From Afipia sp. 1NLS2 (GTDB taxonomy: Bacteria; Pseudomonadota; Alphaproteobacteria; Rhizobiales; Xanthobacteraceae): DNA of 64,000 nt. A program made the position numbers and the translations under genes. How positions within the stretch are numbered: position 1 is the first letter of the stretch; every line of letters starts with the position of its first letter. The DNA is taken from positions 372,001-436,000 of the forward strand of contig NZ_ADVZ01000002.1 of NCBI RefSeq assembly GCF_000178995.1. The letters are read 5' to 3'. Below are positions 47,201-55,566 of the stretch, piece by piece. The notes under the pieces are model-generated. The model did no database searches and had not been told where the DNA came from. It was given only the letters and a program-made list of their open reading frames with translations.

Positions 47201-50200
47201 GTTGGCGGCAAGATCTATCTGGCCGAACTGTCCGACGGAACGATCGTCGGCTACACCGGCTCGCAGGCGCCACACAGCATCGACAGCTCTGTTGTGTTCT
47301 CGATATCGGTTGACGGCAACGGCACCGTGACGCTGACGCAGTACGCGGCGATCAACCATGGGTCCGGCGACCTGGCCTCGCTCGCTGACAGCCTCATTCA
47401 GTTGACGGCGTCGGCAAATGTGACGGATGGCGATGGCGATGGAGCGAGCGGAAGCAAAACCATCAACATTGGAGCCAACCTCCACTTCCAGGACACGATG
47501 CCGTCTGCCGGCTCCAATAATACCGTCAAGCTCGACGACGAAACCGCTGTCCATACCTATGCCGCTCAGAATGCGGGTGGCACGGGTGACGTCCCAGCCT
47601 CAAACACCACGGGCACGCTTGCGCACACATTTGGTGCCGATGGTGCGGGTTCGGTCCTGCTGCAAAGTGCGACCCTGCCGGCAAACGAGGGCTTTACACA
47701 GGTTGTCACTAACGGCGGCAAGACCCTGACGATCTATCAGGAGCAGAACGGCCATACGGTTGCGGTTGTCCAGGTCTCGCTGACCGATTCCACCTCTGGC
47801 AATTACACCGTCACCGAACTGAACCCGATCTTCCAGCCGACGCACAGCACGACCGAGGACAACGTCCAGTTCACCGTCAACTACCAGGTGACGGACGGCG
47901 ATAGCGATGCTGCTCCGGGCAGCTTCCTGATTTCCGTGAATGACGACACGCCGACGCTCGGTGCCATCGAGTCGATCACGGTCAGCGATAACGCCATCCA
48001 TACCGGCACGATCGCGTTCAGCGCTGGCGCGGACGGCGTGGGCACGGGAGTTCTTTCCGGTACACCGCCGGCCAACCTGACATCGGGCGGGCAGGCCGTG
48101 CATTACTGGGTCAGCGCCGACGGGCACACCCTGATCGGCTATACCGGCAGCGCACCGTCAGGCAGCGATCAGCCTGATCCGAGCCATCAAGTGTTTGTGC
48201 TGACGCTTAATGCCAACGATCAAGGGTATTCGTATCAGCAGATTCAGGAATTCGACAACGCACACACGACCACCGACTTTATCGGCAATTCTAATTTTAG
48301 TTATCCGAATGCGCCGAATGGCGAAGTGGACGTGACATATAGCGGTGGCACGATCGCGAAGGTGACCGGCTCCGGGAACGTCAATGGCTCGAGCACAGGC
48401 TGGGGCATCGGCAGCGATACTTTCACGGGTGCCGACCACCTGCACTTCGATTTCAAGCAATCCGATACCGGCACGGCGACGAGCAGCGTCACCTACAGCT
48501 TCCATAAAGACGGCAGCGTCGATTATGTCGTGCATTACTCCGACGGCACCTCTGACACTGTTTCTGGCTATGCGGCCACGAAGGACGGCACTCTGACGCT
48601 CACCGCGCCAACCGGTGCCACCATCGATTCCGTCGACTTCACCGGCAACGCGGGCACACCCAATGGCGGCTTCAAGATTGTGCTTGATGGCGCTGATGTC
48701 GACACCACCACGACTTCGCCGACGAGCGATCTTGGATTCCACGTCGCGCTGACCGATGGCGACGGCGATGCCGTTGGCGGCGACTTCACGGTCTCGACCC
48801 ATAACAACGCGCCGCTGGCGATCTCGGGCGAGGTCACCGGCACGGTTTACGAAGACGCACTGGCGCACGCGAACGTCGATCCCAACACGACACCGACGGG
48901 TGAAATCCACGGCAATCTCGCCACCGGCCTGTCCTATAGCGGTGACGAGGGTGGGCTGTCGTTCAGCTTCACGTCGCTTGGCGGCAGCCAGCAGCAGGTC
49001 CATACGACGGATTCGAACCATCCGCTGCTGACATCGGGCGGTCATCCCGTGTTCTTCTATCAGCAGGATGCGACGACACTCATCGGTTACACCGATAACG
49101 ACTCCAGTGGGACGCACAATAACGGCGATACCACCATCTTCACGCTGACGTTAAATCAGACCACGGGCGACTATCAGTTCACGCTCAACGGGCCGATTGA
49201 TCAGCCGATCAATCCGACCGAGGACACGCTCAGCCTCGACCTCGGTGGCCGCATCCAGGTCACCGACACGTCGGACGCCGGCGACACCCAGGCGATCCAG
49301 AACTTCACGATCGGTGTGGTCGATGACGTTCCTTTGGCTGCAAATCAGTCCAACACGGTCAACGAGGGAGGCGGCACCAACCTCATCCTGATGATCGATA
49401 CGTCGGGCAGCGTCAACGGCACCACGCTGGCGCACGAGAAAACGGCTGCAATCAATCTGTTGAATGCCGGGCTTGGCGGCGGACAGGTTTTGATCGTCGA
49501 TTTCGACAGCTCTGCTCATGCATCCGGGTGGCTCAGCGTTTCCGATGCCATCACCTACATCAATGGTCTGCAGTCCGGCGGCGATACCAACTATGAGAAG
49601 GCGCTGGATAAGGTCATGGATTTCGTCCAGGCGAATCCAACCCCTGACGCCTCGCAGACGGTGGCCTACTTCCTGTCTGACGGTCAGCCGACGGAAGGGC
49701 ATATCAGCACCACGGGTCCGGGCAACGACCAGGCGGTGTGGGAGAACTTCCTCACGACGCAGAACATCGCCGTCTATGGCGTGAATTTCAGCGGAACGAG
49801 CGGCGACTCGGACATTGCCCCGATTGCGTATCCGAACGACAGCTCGCACAACGTCGGCATCGGCACCAACGGCACGACTCTGCCTGCCTATCCGGCAGGG
49901 ACGCCTCACGAGGTTACCGGGAACGTCCTGACTGGCGAACATTTCGGCGCGGACGGTGCGGGGAACGGCGTCGGTCTGCAATCGATCACGATTGGCGGCA
50001 TCGTCTATACCTACGACAGTGCCGCCGGCCACATCACCTATAATGATGGCACGGCCCATACCCTCAACGGCACCACGCTGGACGTGCACACCACGCTCGG
50101 TGAACTTAACTTCAATTTCGCGAACGGCGATTACAGCTACAGCACAAGCGCGAGCGTCAGCAGCAACCAGACGGAGACGTTCCACTTCACCATCGTCGAC

Positions 50201-52981
50201 AAGGATGGCGATGCGGCCGGAGCGGACCTCAACATCACCATCAAGAACGTGCTGCACGCACCCACCGGGCTGGATCTTTCATCGAGTGACGATACAGGAA
50301 GCAGCAACACCGATAACATCACGCATCAGCTCAGCGCGCTGACCGTCTCGGGCACGGCCGAAAACGGCACGACCGTGACACTATTCGACGATACCAACCA
50401 CGACGGTATCTTGAACAATGGCGAGGTGACGCTGGCGAGCAATGTGACCGTGACCAACGGCACATTCTCGACGGATGTCACATTGGCTGGCGATGGCACC
50501 CATCATGTCGTCGCGTTCGAGACGGATGGATCGGGCAACACCAGCCCCACGTCGACGCCGCTCGACATCGTCATCGACACGACGCCACCGGCGGTGGCCG
50601 TCACCGGCATTCAGAATGACACGGGCACAGTCGGCGACCATATCACCAGCGATAACCGTCTTGTCATTCAGGGCACGGCAGAGGCGGGCGCTTCCGTCGA
50701 TGTTTACCGTGGTTCGACCTATGTGGACACCACGACGGCGGATAGTACCGGACACTGGTCGATTAACGACGGCACCACGCTGGGCAATGGCAACACCTAT
50801 CAATATACGGCCATTGCGGAAGACGTAGCTGGAAACAGCGCAACTTCGGCAGCCTATGCCGTGACGATCGATCGGACCGCACCTGAAGTCACGGTCGATG
50901 TGGTCACCGAGCCGATGAATATCGCTAATAACACATCGGTCGTCACGTTCGACTTCACCGAAGCCCCTGTCGGGTTCGATGCCAGCGACATCCACGTCTC
51001 CGGCGGCGCTTCGATTTCCGGCTTCACCGGATCGGGTACACATTATCAGGCAACGCTGACCGCCAACGCCGGCTATGAGGGCAACGTCACCGTTTCAGTT
51101 TCCGACAATACGTTTACCGATGCTGCCGGCAACGGCGGCGATGGAGACTCGGATTCCGTAGCCGTCGATACCAAGGCCCCGACTGCGGGCACGCTCTCGT
51201 TCGACAACTTCTCCGACAACGGCGGCACCCAAAATCCGCCGATTACCAACGATACCTCTTTCAAGCTCGACCTGTCGGGAGAAGGGTCTGGCACGGTCAC
51301 CTATCAGGTTTCGACCGATGGCGGCGGGCACTGGACCACGACTGGCACCAACCAGAACAATCTGGGTGACGGCGATTATCAATATCGGGCGATTGTCACG
51401 GACAGTGCCGGTAACAGTTCAATCAGCAATGTCGTCGAGGTCGTGATCGACACCGTGAAACCCAGCGTCGTTTCTATTGCCATGAGCGACACAGCCCTGA
51501 CGACAGGAGAGACTTCCACCGTCACGATCAAATTTTCCGAAGCCGTCACTGGATTCAGCAGCTCGGATGTGACGTCGCCCAACGGCAACCTGGGATCGTT
51601 GTCTTCGGCTGACGGCGGGGTGACGTGGACAGGTACGTTTACGCCCAATAACAACGTTGCCGATACCACCAACGTGTTGAGTATCGCGGCGAACAGCTAC
51701 ACCGACCTTGCCGGTAACAATGGCTTGGGCGGTTCAAGCGACAATTACACGATCAATACGCATGTTAATCAGGCGCCTGTTGCCGGAGCAGACACCATCT
51801 ATGTGTCCGATTCCACGGCCGTAGCGATCCCGCTGTCGGTGCTGCTTGCCAACGATCACGACCCCGATGGCGGCACGTTGCAGATCACGGATGCAACGGC
51901 TGTTTCGGGTCTTACGGGAACGCCCGACGTCTCGGTTCACGACAACGCCGCCAACTTTACGACGCCGGGTCTGAACAGCGATGATACGTCCGGCAATTCG
52001 TTCCAGTATACCCTTGTTGATGGGCAGGGCGGGTCATCGTCCGGCACGGTCAATGTCAATGTTCTCGACGTCAACAACAATGGCAATGACACTGTCGATC
52101 TGCACAACAACACGTACCAGTACGCTTTCATCAACACGGGCAGCGGAAATGATTCGCTGACGCTCGGATCTGGCATCGATAATTTCAACGGCGGGCTGGG
52201 GGCCGATACGTTCATCGTCCACGATCGCACGGATCTTGGCACCGATGACATCATCGATGGCGGCCTCGAGAAGTCGACAACCGATACGCTTCGGCTGGAT
52301 GATGGCGGCACCTACGATCTCACAACCTTCAATATTAAGAATATCGACCAGCTCGTTCTGAGTGATAACCATTCGTTCAACATCACAATCGGCAATGCGA
52401 TGGTTTCAACCGCCGATTTCGACCATAACGGAACGGGCGGTGATCTTGGTATCTCCGCGGACACGACGATCACCTCGGACGTCACCATTGATGCATCAAG
52501 CCTGACGGGCACGAACCACATCACGCTCGATGGTAGCAACTTCAGGGGAGACGATATCTTCAAGGGTGGTGCAGGCGACGATACGATCTCAGGAGGCCGT
52601 GGCGACGACACGCTGATCGGTGGCGGTGGGATCGACACCCTTCAGGGCAACAGTGGAAGCGATCATTTCCAGTTCAACGCGCTTTCCGATCTGGGTGATC
52701 ACATCGTTGATTTTAGCCATTCGGATGGTGACGTGATCGATCTGCTGGCGTCTGCCTTCGGTAGTGTCTCGTGGAAGGGCGATGGCTCCCTGAACGAGTC
52801 AATCTATACTGGCAACGATGCGGCTTCGCATAATCTCAGTTCGTCGCAGCATTTTGCCTATGATCAGTCCACCGGCACGCTCTATTACGACAGCAATGGT
52901 GGGTCGGACGCGAGCCGTGTGGTGCTTGCGGTTCTGGACAACCACGCGGCGATCCAGGCGACCGATATTCACAAGGTATGA
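44258..52981 (+). CDS. Giant LapA/BapA-like repeat adhesin (type I secreted)
   Basis: A 2907-residue surface adhesin. Residues 1-115 resemble the N-terminal retention module of LapA-type proteins; PAAG at 121-124 fits the LapG-cleavage type, followed by a Gly-rich linker. Repeats of about 150-220 residues, DUF5801/VCBS-like, fill roughly 170-1690; each ends in a DDxP-type motif, near 330, 498, 686, 907, 1229 and 1689 (DTMP at 1079). A von Willebrand A domain with MIDAS D1714-T-S-G-S spans about 1709-1880. Ig-like repeats (DTTPPAVAV, DTKAPTAG, DTVKPSV) follow, then a cadherin-like unit (NQAPVAGAD). RTX nonapeptides at about 2644 and 2770-2810 (GGAGDD, GGRGDD) precede the C-terminal secretion signal. 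GGGAGGA sits before the ATG. Confidence 0.93.
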   Translation: MNERVWIAQADTTPVQNPAPLKVVTVVKPGSEQAITIDLGFDQKTKVDLSAVANEKMTMVHVGTKLIVLFDNHSTVTIEPFFDSTGKPLANLDVNLGAGHDVTGDQFASLFPITEDQSVLPAAGGGGSPASGADFHNPTVDPLAIGNPLPLLGPEELGNFQVNLPLGPQSNFIDTAPDITLTPADVDLNGHNIVDEAGIVAHIGQPGGTAAGNGSAVAHGTFALSDVDGLADIKSLTINGTVIAIADLVTATTATPIVGSNGHGTLVITDYDPTTGIGHYTYTLNTSITESPAQNNGTDTVANGDSFTIVVTDNSNIASNPATLLVDIKDDVPSITVSQSVPTLTVDESFLPNGTTPDPGLGHTVDTADFSSAFTVVEGADGGTVSYALTLVSGSSNLIDTATGQAVVLTESGNTISGYVTGHVGDSSYLVFTLSVDAASGSATLTQDRAVHELDTSNNNEGISLDSNLVTLTVTATDGDGDVTSKTLDLGSSVTFQDDGPVLLANASTTATVDEDNIHDLLTHGSSPDFFGGTDLLGAAYTTGSLSGLVDFGADGKGSFSFVTGAERTSALASLNALGLTSHGEALTFSISNLTGDLIATTGSGFNTHVVLDLHLSSNGSYIVQLFDAIDHDTPPANTADENTTLQEHGQNTQVDSIDFGQIIQATDGDGDHVTLDGAFNVKVIDDVPHVSLSTSPIVYVGIDESAGSQDGANIFGLQLPPNDTTSGSVRNIFATFEATHAGTDLGNDTDIAHAVAGSPAIAYAHGAGPLVIPNIAGGADGVSSIAYSLQVSSTGVYSGVQTTDGHNIYLYEDAATGLIVGRVGGTDPAHNDANANGTIAFAIAIEQDGDIDIAQYLSLKEFDTSKNNETVSLADGAIQAKVIVTDGDGDTASDTTNIGSHILFYDDGPSVSVAAVSDANVVITTYDISGGSDSSTALFGSLFTATPTYGADGEGSGPAWSYSLNINGFGNHVNSGLTAIVGGKIYLAELSDGTIVGYTGSQAPHSIDSSVVFSISVDGNGTVTLTQYAAINHGSGDLASLADSLIQLTASANVTDGDGDGASGSKTINIGANLHFQDTMPSAGSNNTVKLDDETAVHTYAAQNAGGTGDVPASNTTGTLAHTFGADGAGSVLLQSATLPANEGFTQVVTNGGKTLTIYQEQNGHTVAVVQVSLTDSTSGNYTVTELNPIFQPTHSTTEDNVQFTVNYQVTDGDSDAAPGSFLISVNDDTPTLGAIESITVSDNAIHTGTIAFSAGADGVGTGVLSGTPPANLTSGGQAVHYWVSADGHTLIGYTGSAPSGSDQPDPSHQVFVLTLNANDQGYSYQQIQEFDNAHTTTDFIGNSNFSYPNAPNGEVDVTYSGGTIAKVTGSGNVNGSSTGWGIGSDTFTGADHLHFDFKQSDTGTATSSVTYSFHKDGSVDYVVHYSDGTSDTVSGYAATKDGTLTLTAPTGATIDSVDFTGNAGTPNGGFKIVLDGADVDTTTTSPTSDLGFHVALTDGDGDAVGGDFTVSTHNNAPLAISGEVTGTVYEDALAHANVDPNTTPTGEIHGNLATGLSYSGDEGGLSFSFTSLGGSQQQVHTTDSNHPLLTSGGHPVFFYQQDATTLIGYTDNDSSGTHNNGDTTIFTLTLNQTTGDYQFTLNGPIDQPINPTEDTLSLDLGGRIQVTDTSDAGDTQAIQNFTIGVVDDVPLAANQSNTVNEGGGTNLILMIDTSGSVNGTTLAHEKTAAINLLNAGLGGGQVLIVDFDSSAHASGWLSVSDAITYINGLQSGGDTNYEKALDKVMDFVQANPTPDASQTVAYFLSDGQPTEGHISTTGPGNDQAVWENFLTTQNIAVYGVNFSGTSGDSDIAPIAYPNDSSHNVGIGTNGTTLPAYPAGTPHEVTGNVLTGEHFGADGAGNGVGLQSITIGGIVYTYDSAAGHITYNDGTAHTLNGTTLDVHTTLGELNFNFANGDYSYSTSASVSSNQTETFHFTIVDKDGDAAGADLNITIKNVLHAPTGLDLSSSDDTGSSNTDNITHQLSALTVSGTAENGTTVTLFDDTNHDGILNNGEVTLASNVTVTNGTFSTDVTLAGDGTHHVVAFETDGSGNTSPTSTPLDIVIDTTPPAVAVTGIQNDTGTVGDHITSDNRLVIQGTAEAGASVDVYRGSTYVDTTTADSTGHWSINDGTTLGNGNTYQYTAIAEDVAGNSATSAAYAVTIDRTAPEVTVDVVTEPMNIANNTSVVTFDFTEAPVGFDASDIHVSGGASISGFTGSGTHYQATLTANAGYEGNVTVSVSDNTFTDAAGNGGDGDSDSVAVDTKAPTAGTLSFDNFSDNGGTQNPPITNDTSFKLDLSGEGSGTVTYQVSTDGGGHWTTTGTNQNNLGDGDYQYRAIVTDSAGNSSISNVVEVVIDTVKPSVVSIAMSDTALTTGETSTVTIKFSEAVTGFSSSDVTSPNGNLGSLSSADGGVTWTGTFTPNNNVADTTNVLSIAANSYTDLAGNNGLGGSSDNYTINTHVNQAPVAGADTIYVSDSTAVAIPLSVLLANDHDPDGGTLQITDATAVSGLTGTPDVSVHDNAANFTTPGLNSDDTSGNSFQYTLVDGQGGSSSGTVNVNVLDVNNNGNDTVDLHNNTYQYAFINTGSGNDSLTLGSGIDNFNGGLGADTFIVHDRTDLGTDDIIDGGLEKSTTDTLRLDDGGTYDLTTFNIKNIDQLVLSDNHSFNITIGNAMVSTADFDHNGTGGDLGISADTTITSDVTIDASSLTGTNHITLDGSNFRGDDIFKGGAGDDTISGGRGDDTLIGGGGIDTLQGNSGSDHFQFNALSDLGDHIVDFSHSDGDVIDLLASAFGSVSWKGDGSLNESIYTGNDAASHNLSSSQHFAYDQSTGTLYYDSNGGSDASRVVLAVLDNHAAIQATDIHKV

Positions 52982-52998
52982 TGCTTCAACATTGAATC

Positions 52999-53026
52999 AA
53001 AAGGGCGCCTTGCGGCGCCCTTTTTT
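52999..53026. terminator. Bidirectional rho-independent terminator
   Basis: GGGCGCC at 53003-53009 pairs with GGCGCCC at 53014-53020 around a TTGC loop, with A and T runs on the two sides. It separates the convergent adhesin and LapG-like protease genes. Confidence 0.88.
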
Positions 53027-53045
53027 ATTGCCCGCTTGAAACGGT

Positions 53046-54077
53046 TCACATCAGCAGCGGAAGCTCACCGATCGCGCCGCCTGCGGGCGAGGCGCTGGCC
53101 TCGGCGCCGGTCCATTCGGCAGCGCCAACCGCGTCGGCTGCGGGCAGGGCGTCGGTCTCGCCATCAAGCGGATCGCGCTTGGCGTAAGGCGTTGCGAATA
53201 ATTGCACGCCACGATAGTTGATCGCAAACAGCGGAGTGAAGGACGAGATCTGGCTGTCTTCGCGCAACAGCGCGCTGCGGTTGTCCATGATCAGCCATTT
53301 GCCCTCGTGGTGCACGGCGAGCACCGCATGATCCTCGCGCACGGCGCGGTCGCGCACCAGCACAAGCCGCAGGTCTTCCGCAGCAAAGCCGGCTTCGCTG
53401 AGCGCGGCATATTTGGCGATGGCATAATCCTCGCAGTCGCCCTGGCCGGTTGCGAAGGAGGAGAGCGCCGAACTCCAGCGATCGGCGACGCCATACTGCA
53501 TGCTGTCGCTGACGTAGCGGATGGCGAGATTGACGTTCTGATTGATATCCTCGAGCTGAGCGCGGCCGCTTTTCGCCTTTGCCGAGGCGACGAAGCGCGC
53601 GAACTGCGCAGCCGCAGGCGAGCAGCTGCTCGCATCGTTCTGGCACCGGTGCAGGCTTTCCGTATCCTTCGCCATGTCGGCTTCAAGCCCACGCCACTTG
53701 CGCCACAGCGCACCTTCCGGCGCGCGGAATGCGAACAGCCCGAACGGCTCAGGCCCGTTCACCGGGGCGATCTGGACGGAAGGCGTATCGGTTACAATGC
53801 CAGTCGGCGTCAGGGAGGCCAGTTCGACATCGTTGCCGGGCGCGGCAGTCCCGCGCTTGGTGGCATCGAGCTTGGCCAGCACGCCATTAATGGTGAAGAA
53901 CTTCGCCTGCGGCGGTGCTACCGGCGCGTCATCGAAACGCAGCACATGGTCGCTGGCCTGCACGCTGCCGCGTGCACGCGCCGCGACTTCCGTGGCCGTT
54001 CCAGCCAGCACCAGCATGCTGCTCAGCATGGCAATGCCAGCGGCGAATGGTTTGGACACCCTTGAGACAGGCGACAT
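53046..54077 (-). CDS. LapG-type transglutaminase-like cysteine protease (BTLCP/DUF920)
   Basis: A 343-residue periplasmic protease predicted to clip the N-terminus of the neighbouring adhesin and release it from the surface. A signal peptide (MSPVSRVSKPFAAGIAM and following hydrophobic core) fits periplasmic location. The triad is C215 in QGDCEDY, H250 in REDHAVLAV and D265 in LIMDNR, in the same order and near-equal spacing as LapG. The Asp and Glu flanking the Cys match LapG calcium-binding residues. The first ~130 residues are less conserved. It is convergent with the adhesin gene and lies 235 nt downstream of the adaptor gene, so it may have its own promoter. Confidence 0.9.
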   Translation of the reverse strand: MSPVSRVSKPFAAGIAMLSSMLVLAGTATEVAARARGSVQASDHVLRFDDAPVAPPQAKFFTINGVLAKLDATKRGTAAPGNDVELASLTPTGIVTDTPSVQIAPVNGPEPFGLFAFRAPEGALWRKWRGLEADMAKDTESLHRCQNDASSCSPAAAQFARFVASAKAKSGRAQLEDINQNVNLAIRYVSDSMQYGVADRWSSALSSFATGQGDCEDYAIAKYAALSEAGFAAEDLRLVLVRDRAVREDHAVLAVHHEGKWLIMDNRSALLREDSQISSFTPLFAINYRGVQLFATPYAKRDPLDGETDALPAADAVGAAEWTGAEASASPAGGAIGELPLLM

Positions 54078-54312
54078 TGTTGACGTCCCATATTGCGGGA
54101 TCGTCAGCCAGCGTCTTCGCGCCGTACTTCGTCCCGTCTGTTATCGGGACCAGTGTTAGGGGCGTGCGGCTTCGCGAGCGTTAAATGCGCTTAAGGCGAG
54201 GAACTATTGTCGAAAGCGCGGTCAATTTGGGCTTTTCGGAAATGTTCGGATTTGATGAAACCTAATCCATAAAACATTAACGATACGGGGCCGCTCCAAA
54301 TAGACCGGCGCG

Positions 54313-55566
54313 TCAATGCTCGCGCAACGCCTCGTCGCGCAGCATGCGGGCGGGCTTCATCATGTAGTCGAGCACCGACTTTTCGCCGGTCTGCACTTCC
54401 ACAGTCGCCACCATGCCGGGAATGATGGGAAGAGGGTGCTCCGCCGTACCGAGGTGGTTCTTGTCGGTGCGGACGATCACACGATAGAAGCTCTCGCCTT
54501 TCTCACCACGCTGCTCTGATTTGTCGTCGACGATGGAGTCGGCGCTGATGCGCTCGACCTTGCCTTTCAGCGAACCGTAAACCGATGAGTCATAGGCGGT
54601 GATCTTGACCACTGCATTCTGCTGCGGGCGAATGAAGGCGATGTCCTGCGGACGGATGCGGCCCTCGACAAGCAGCGAGTCATCCAGCGGGACGATGTCC
54701 ATCAGATTGGCGCCGGGCTGCACCACGGCGCCGACGGTCGTGACGTTGAGCTTGTTGATGATGCCGTTAACCGGAGATTTCAGATCGGCGCGACGTACGC
54801 GGTCCTGCGCCGACTTCGTGGTTTCCTCGAGCACGGCGAGGTCGGCACGCGATTTTGCTAGATCTTCTTCGGCCTGCGAACGGAACGTGGCCTTGGCAGT
54901 AGAAATGCGGGCCTGCGTTTCCGCGAGTTGACCGCGCATGTCCGATTCCTGCCGCTGCAGGCGCAGCATCTCGATTTCGGGCACGACCTTCTGCGTGTAA
55001 AGGTTCTGCGTCAGTTGGACTTCGCGGCTGAGGAGTTTGAGCGAATCCGACAACCGTGTCGCCTGCTGGGTCAGCACATCGACATCCTGCGCGAGTTTCT
55101 TGGCCCGGGCGTCGAACACATTCTGTTCGGTCTGCACGGCTTGCGGCGCACGTTCTGCGAGCTTGTCCGGAAATGTCGGTTTTGGCAGCCCTTTTACTTC
55201 AGCTTCGAGGCGCGCAACACGCGCAGCGTTGGCAAAGCGGCGTTCGCGCACCTCTCCAAGATCGGCCAAAAACTTGGTGTCGTCGATCCGCATCAACACC
55301 TGGCCCTGTTTGACGATATCGCCTTCCTGAACCAGGATATCCTGAACGATGCCGCCTTCCAGGCTTTGCACCACCTGCAATTGCCGCGAGGGGATGACAC
55401 GGGCGTTGCCGCGCTTGACCTCATCGAGAACGGCGAAGTGCGCCCAGATGATGCCGACGACCATCAGGGCGACGGTCGTGCCCAGCAGGATCAGCGAGGC
55501 GCGAGGCGTTTTCAGCTCGGCAGCGGCCCGTACGTCATTGGCGAAGGAGAAATCAGAGCTTCGCAT
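54313..55566 (-). CDS. HlyD-family type I secretion membrane fusion protein (LapC-like)
   Basis: A 417-residue periplasmic adaptor linking the ABC exporter to the outer-membrane channel. One N-terminal transmembrane helix lies at about residues 25-43 (LILLGTTVALMVVGIIWAHF). It is followed by a lipoyl half-motif (GGIVQDILVQEGDIVKQGQVL), a long coiled-coil hairpin at about 85-255 and a beta-barrel domain with IPGMVATVEVQTGEKSVLDY near the end. Length and layout fit the HlyD/PrtE group. The start overlaps the end of the ABC transporter gene by 14 nt. Confidence 0.94.
   Translation of the reverse strand: MRSSDFSFANDVRAAAELKTPRASLILLGTTVALMVVGIIWAHFAVLDEVKRGNARVIPSRQLQVVQSLEGGIVQDILVQEGDIVKQGQVLMRIDDTKFLADLGEVRERRFANAARVARLEAEVKGLPKPTFPDKLAERAPQAVQTEQNVFDARAKKLAQDVDVLTQQATRLSDSLKLLSREVQLTQNLYTQKVVPEIEMLRLQRQESDMRGQLAETQARISTAKATFRSQAEEDLAKSRADLAVLEETTKSAQDRVRRADLKSPVNGIINKLNVTTVGAVVQPGANLMDIVPLDDSLLVEGRIRPQDIAFIRPQQNAVVKITAYDSSVYGSLKGKVERISADSIVDDKSEQRGEKGESFYRVIVRTDKNHLGTAEHPLPIIPGMVATVEVQTGEKSVLDYMMKPARMLRDEALREH

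Noticed and set aside
49151-50257. 368-codon minus-strand frame inside the adhesin gene
   Set aside because: The adhesin frame is continuous across it with recognisable vWA and repeat sequence; the antisense frame shows no domain.
54181-54194. TTAA-N6-TTAA as a CtrA site upstream of the LapG-like gene
   Set aside because: The spacing is 6 nt instead of 7, and TTAA is frequent in this stretch. The pair at 44077-44090 has the same flaw.
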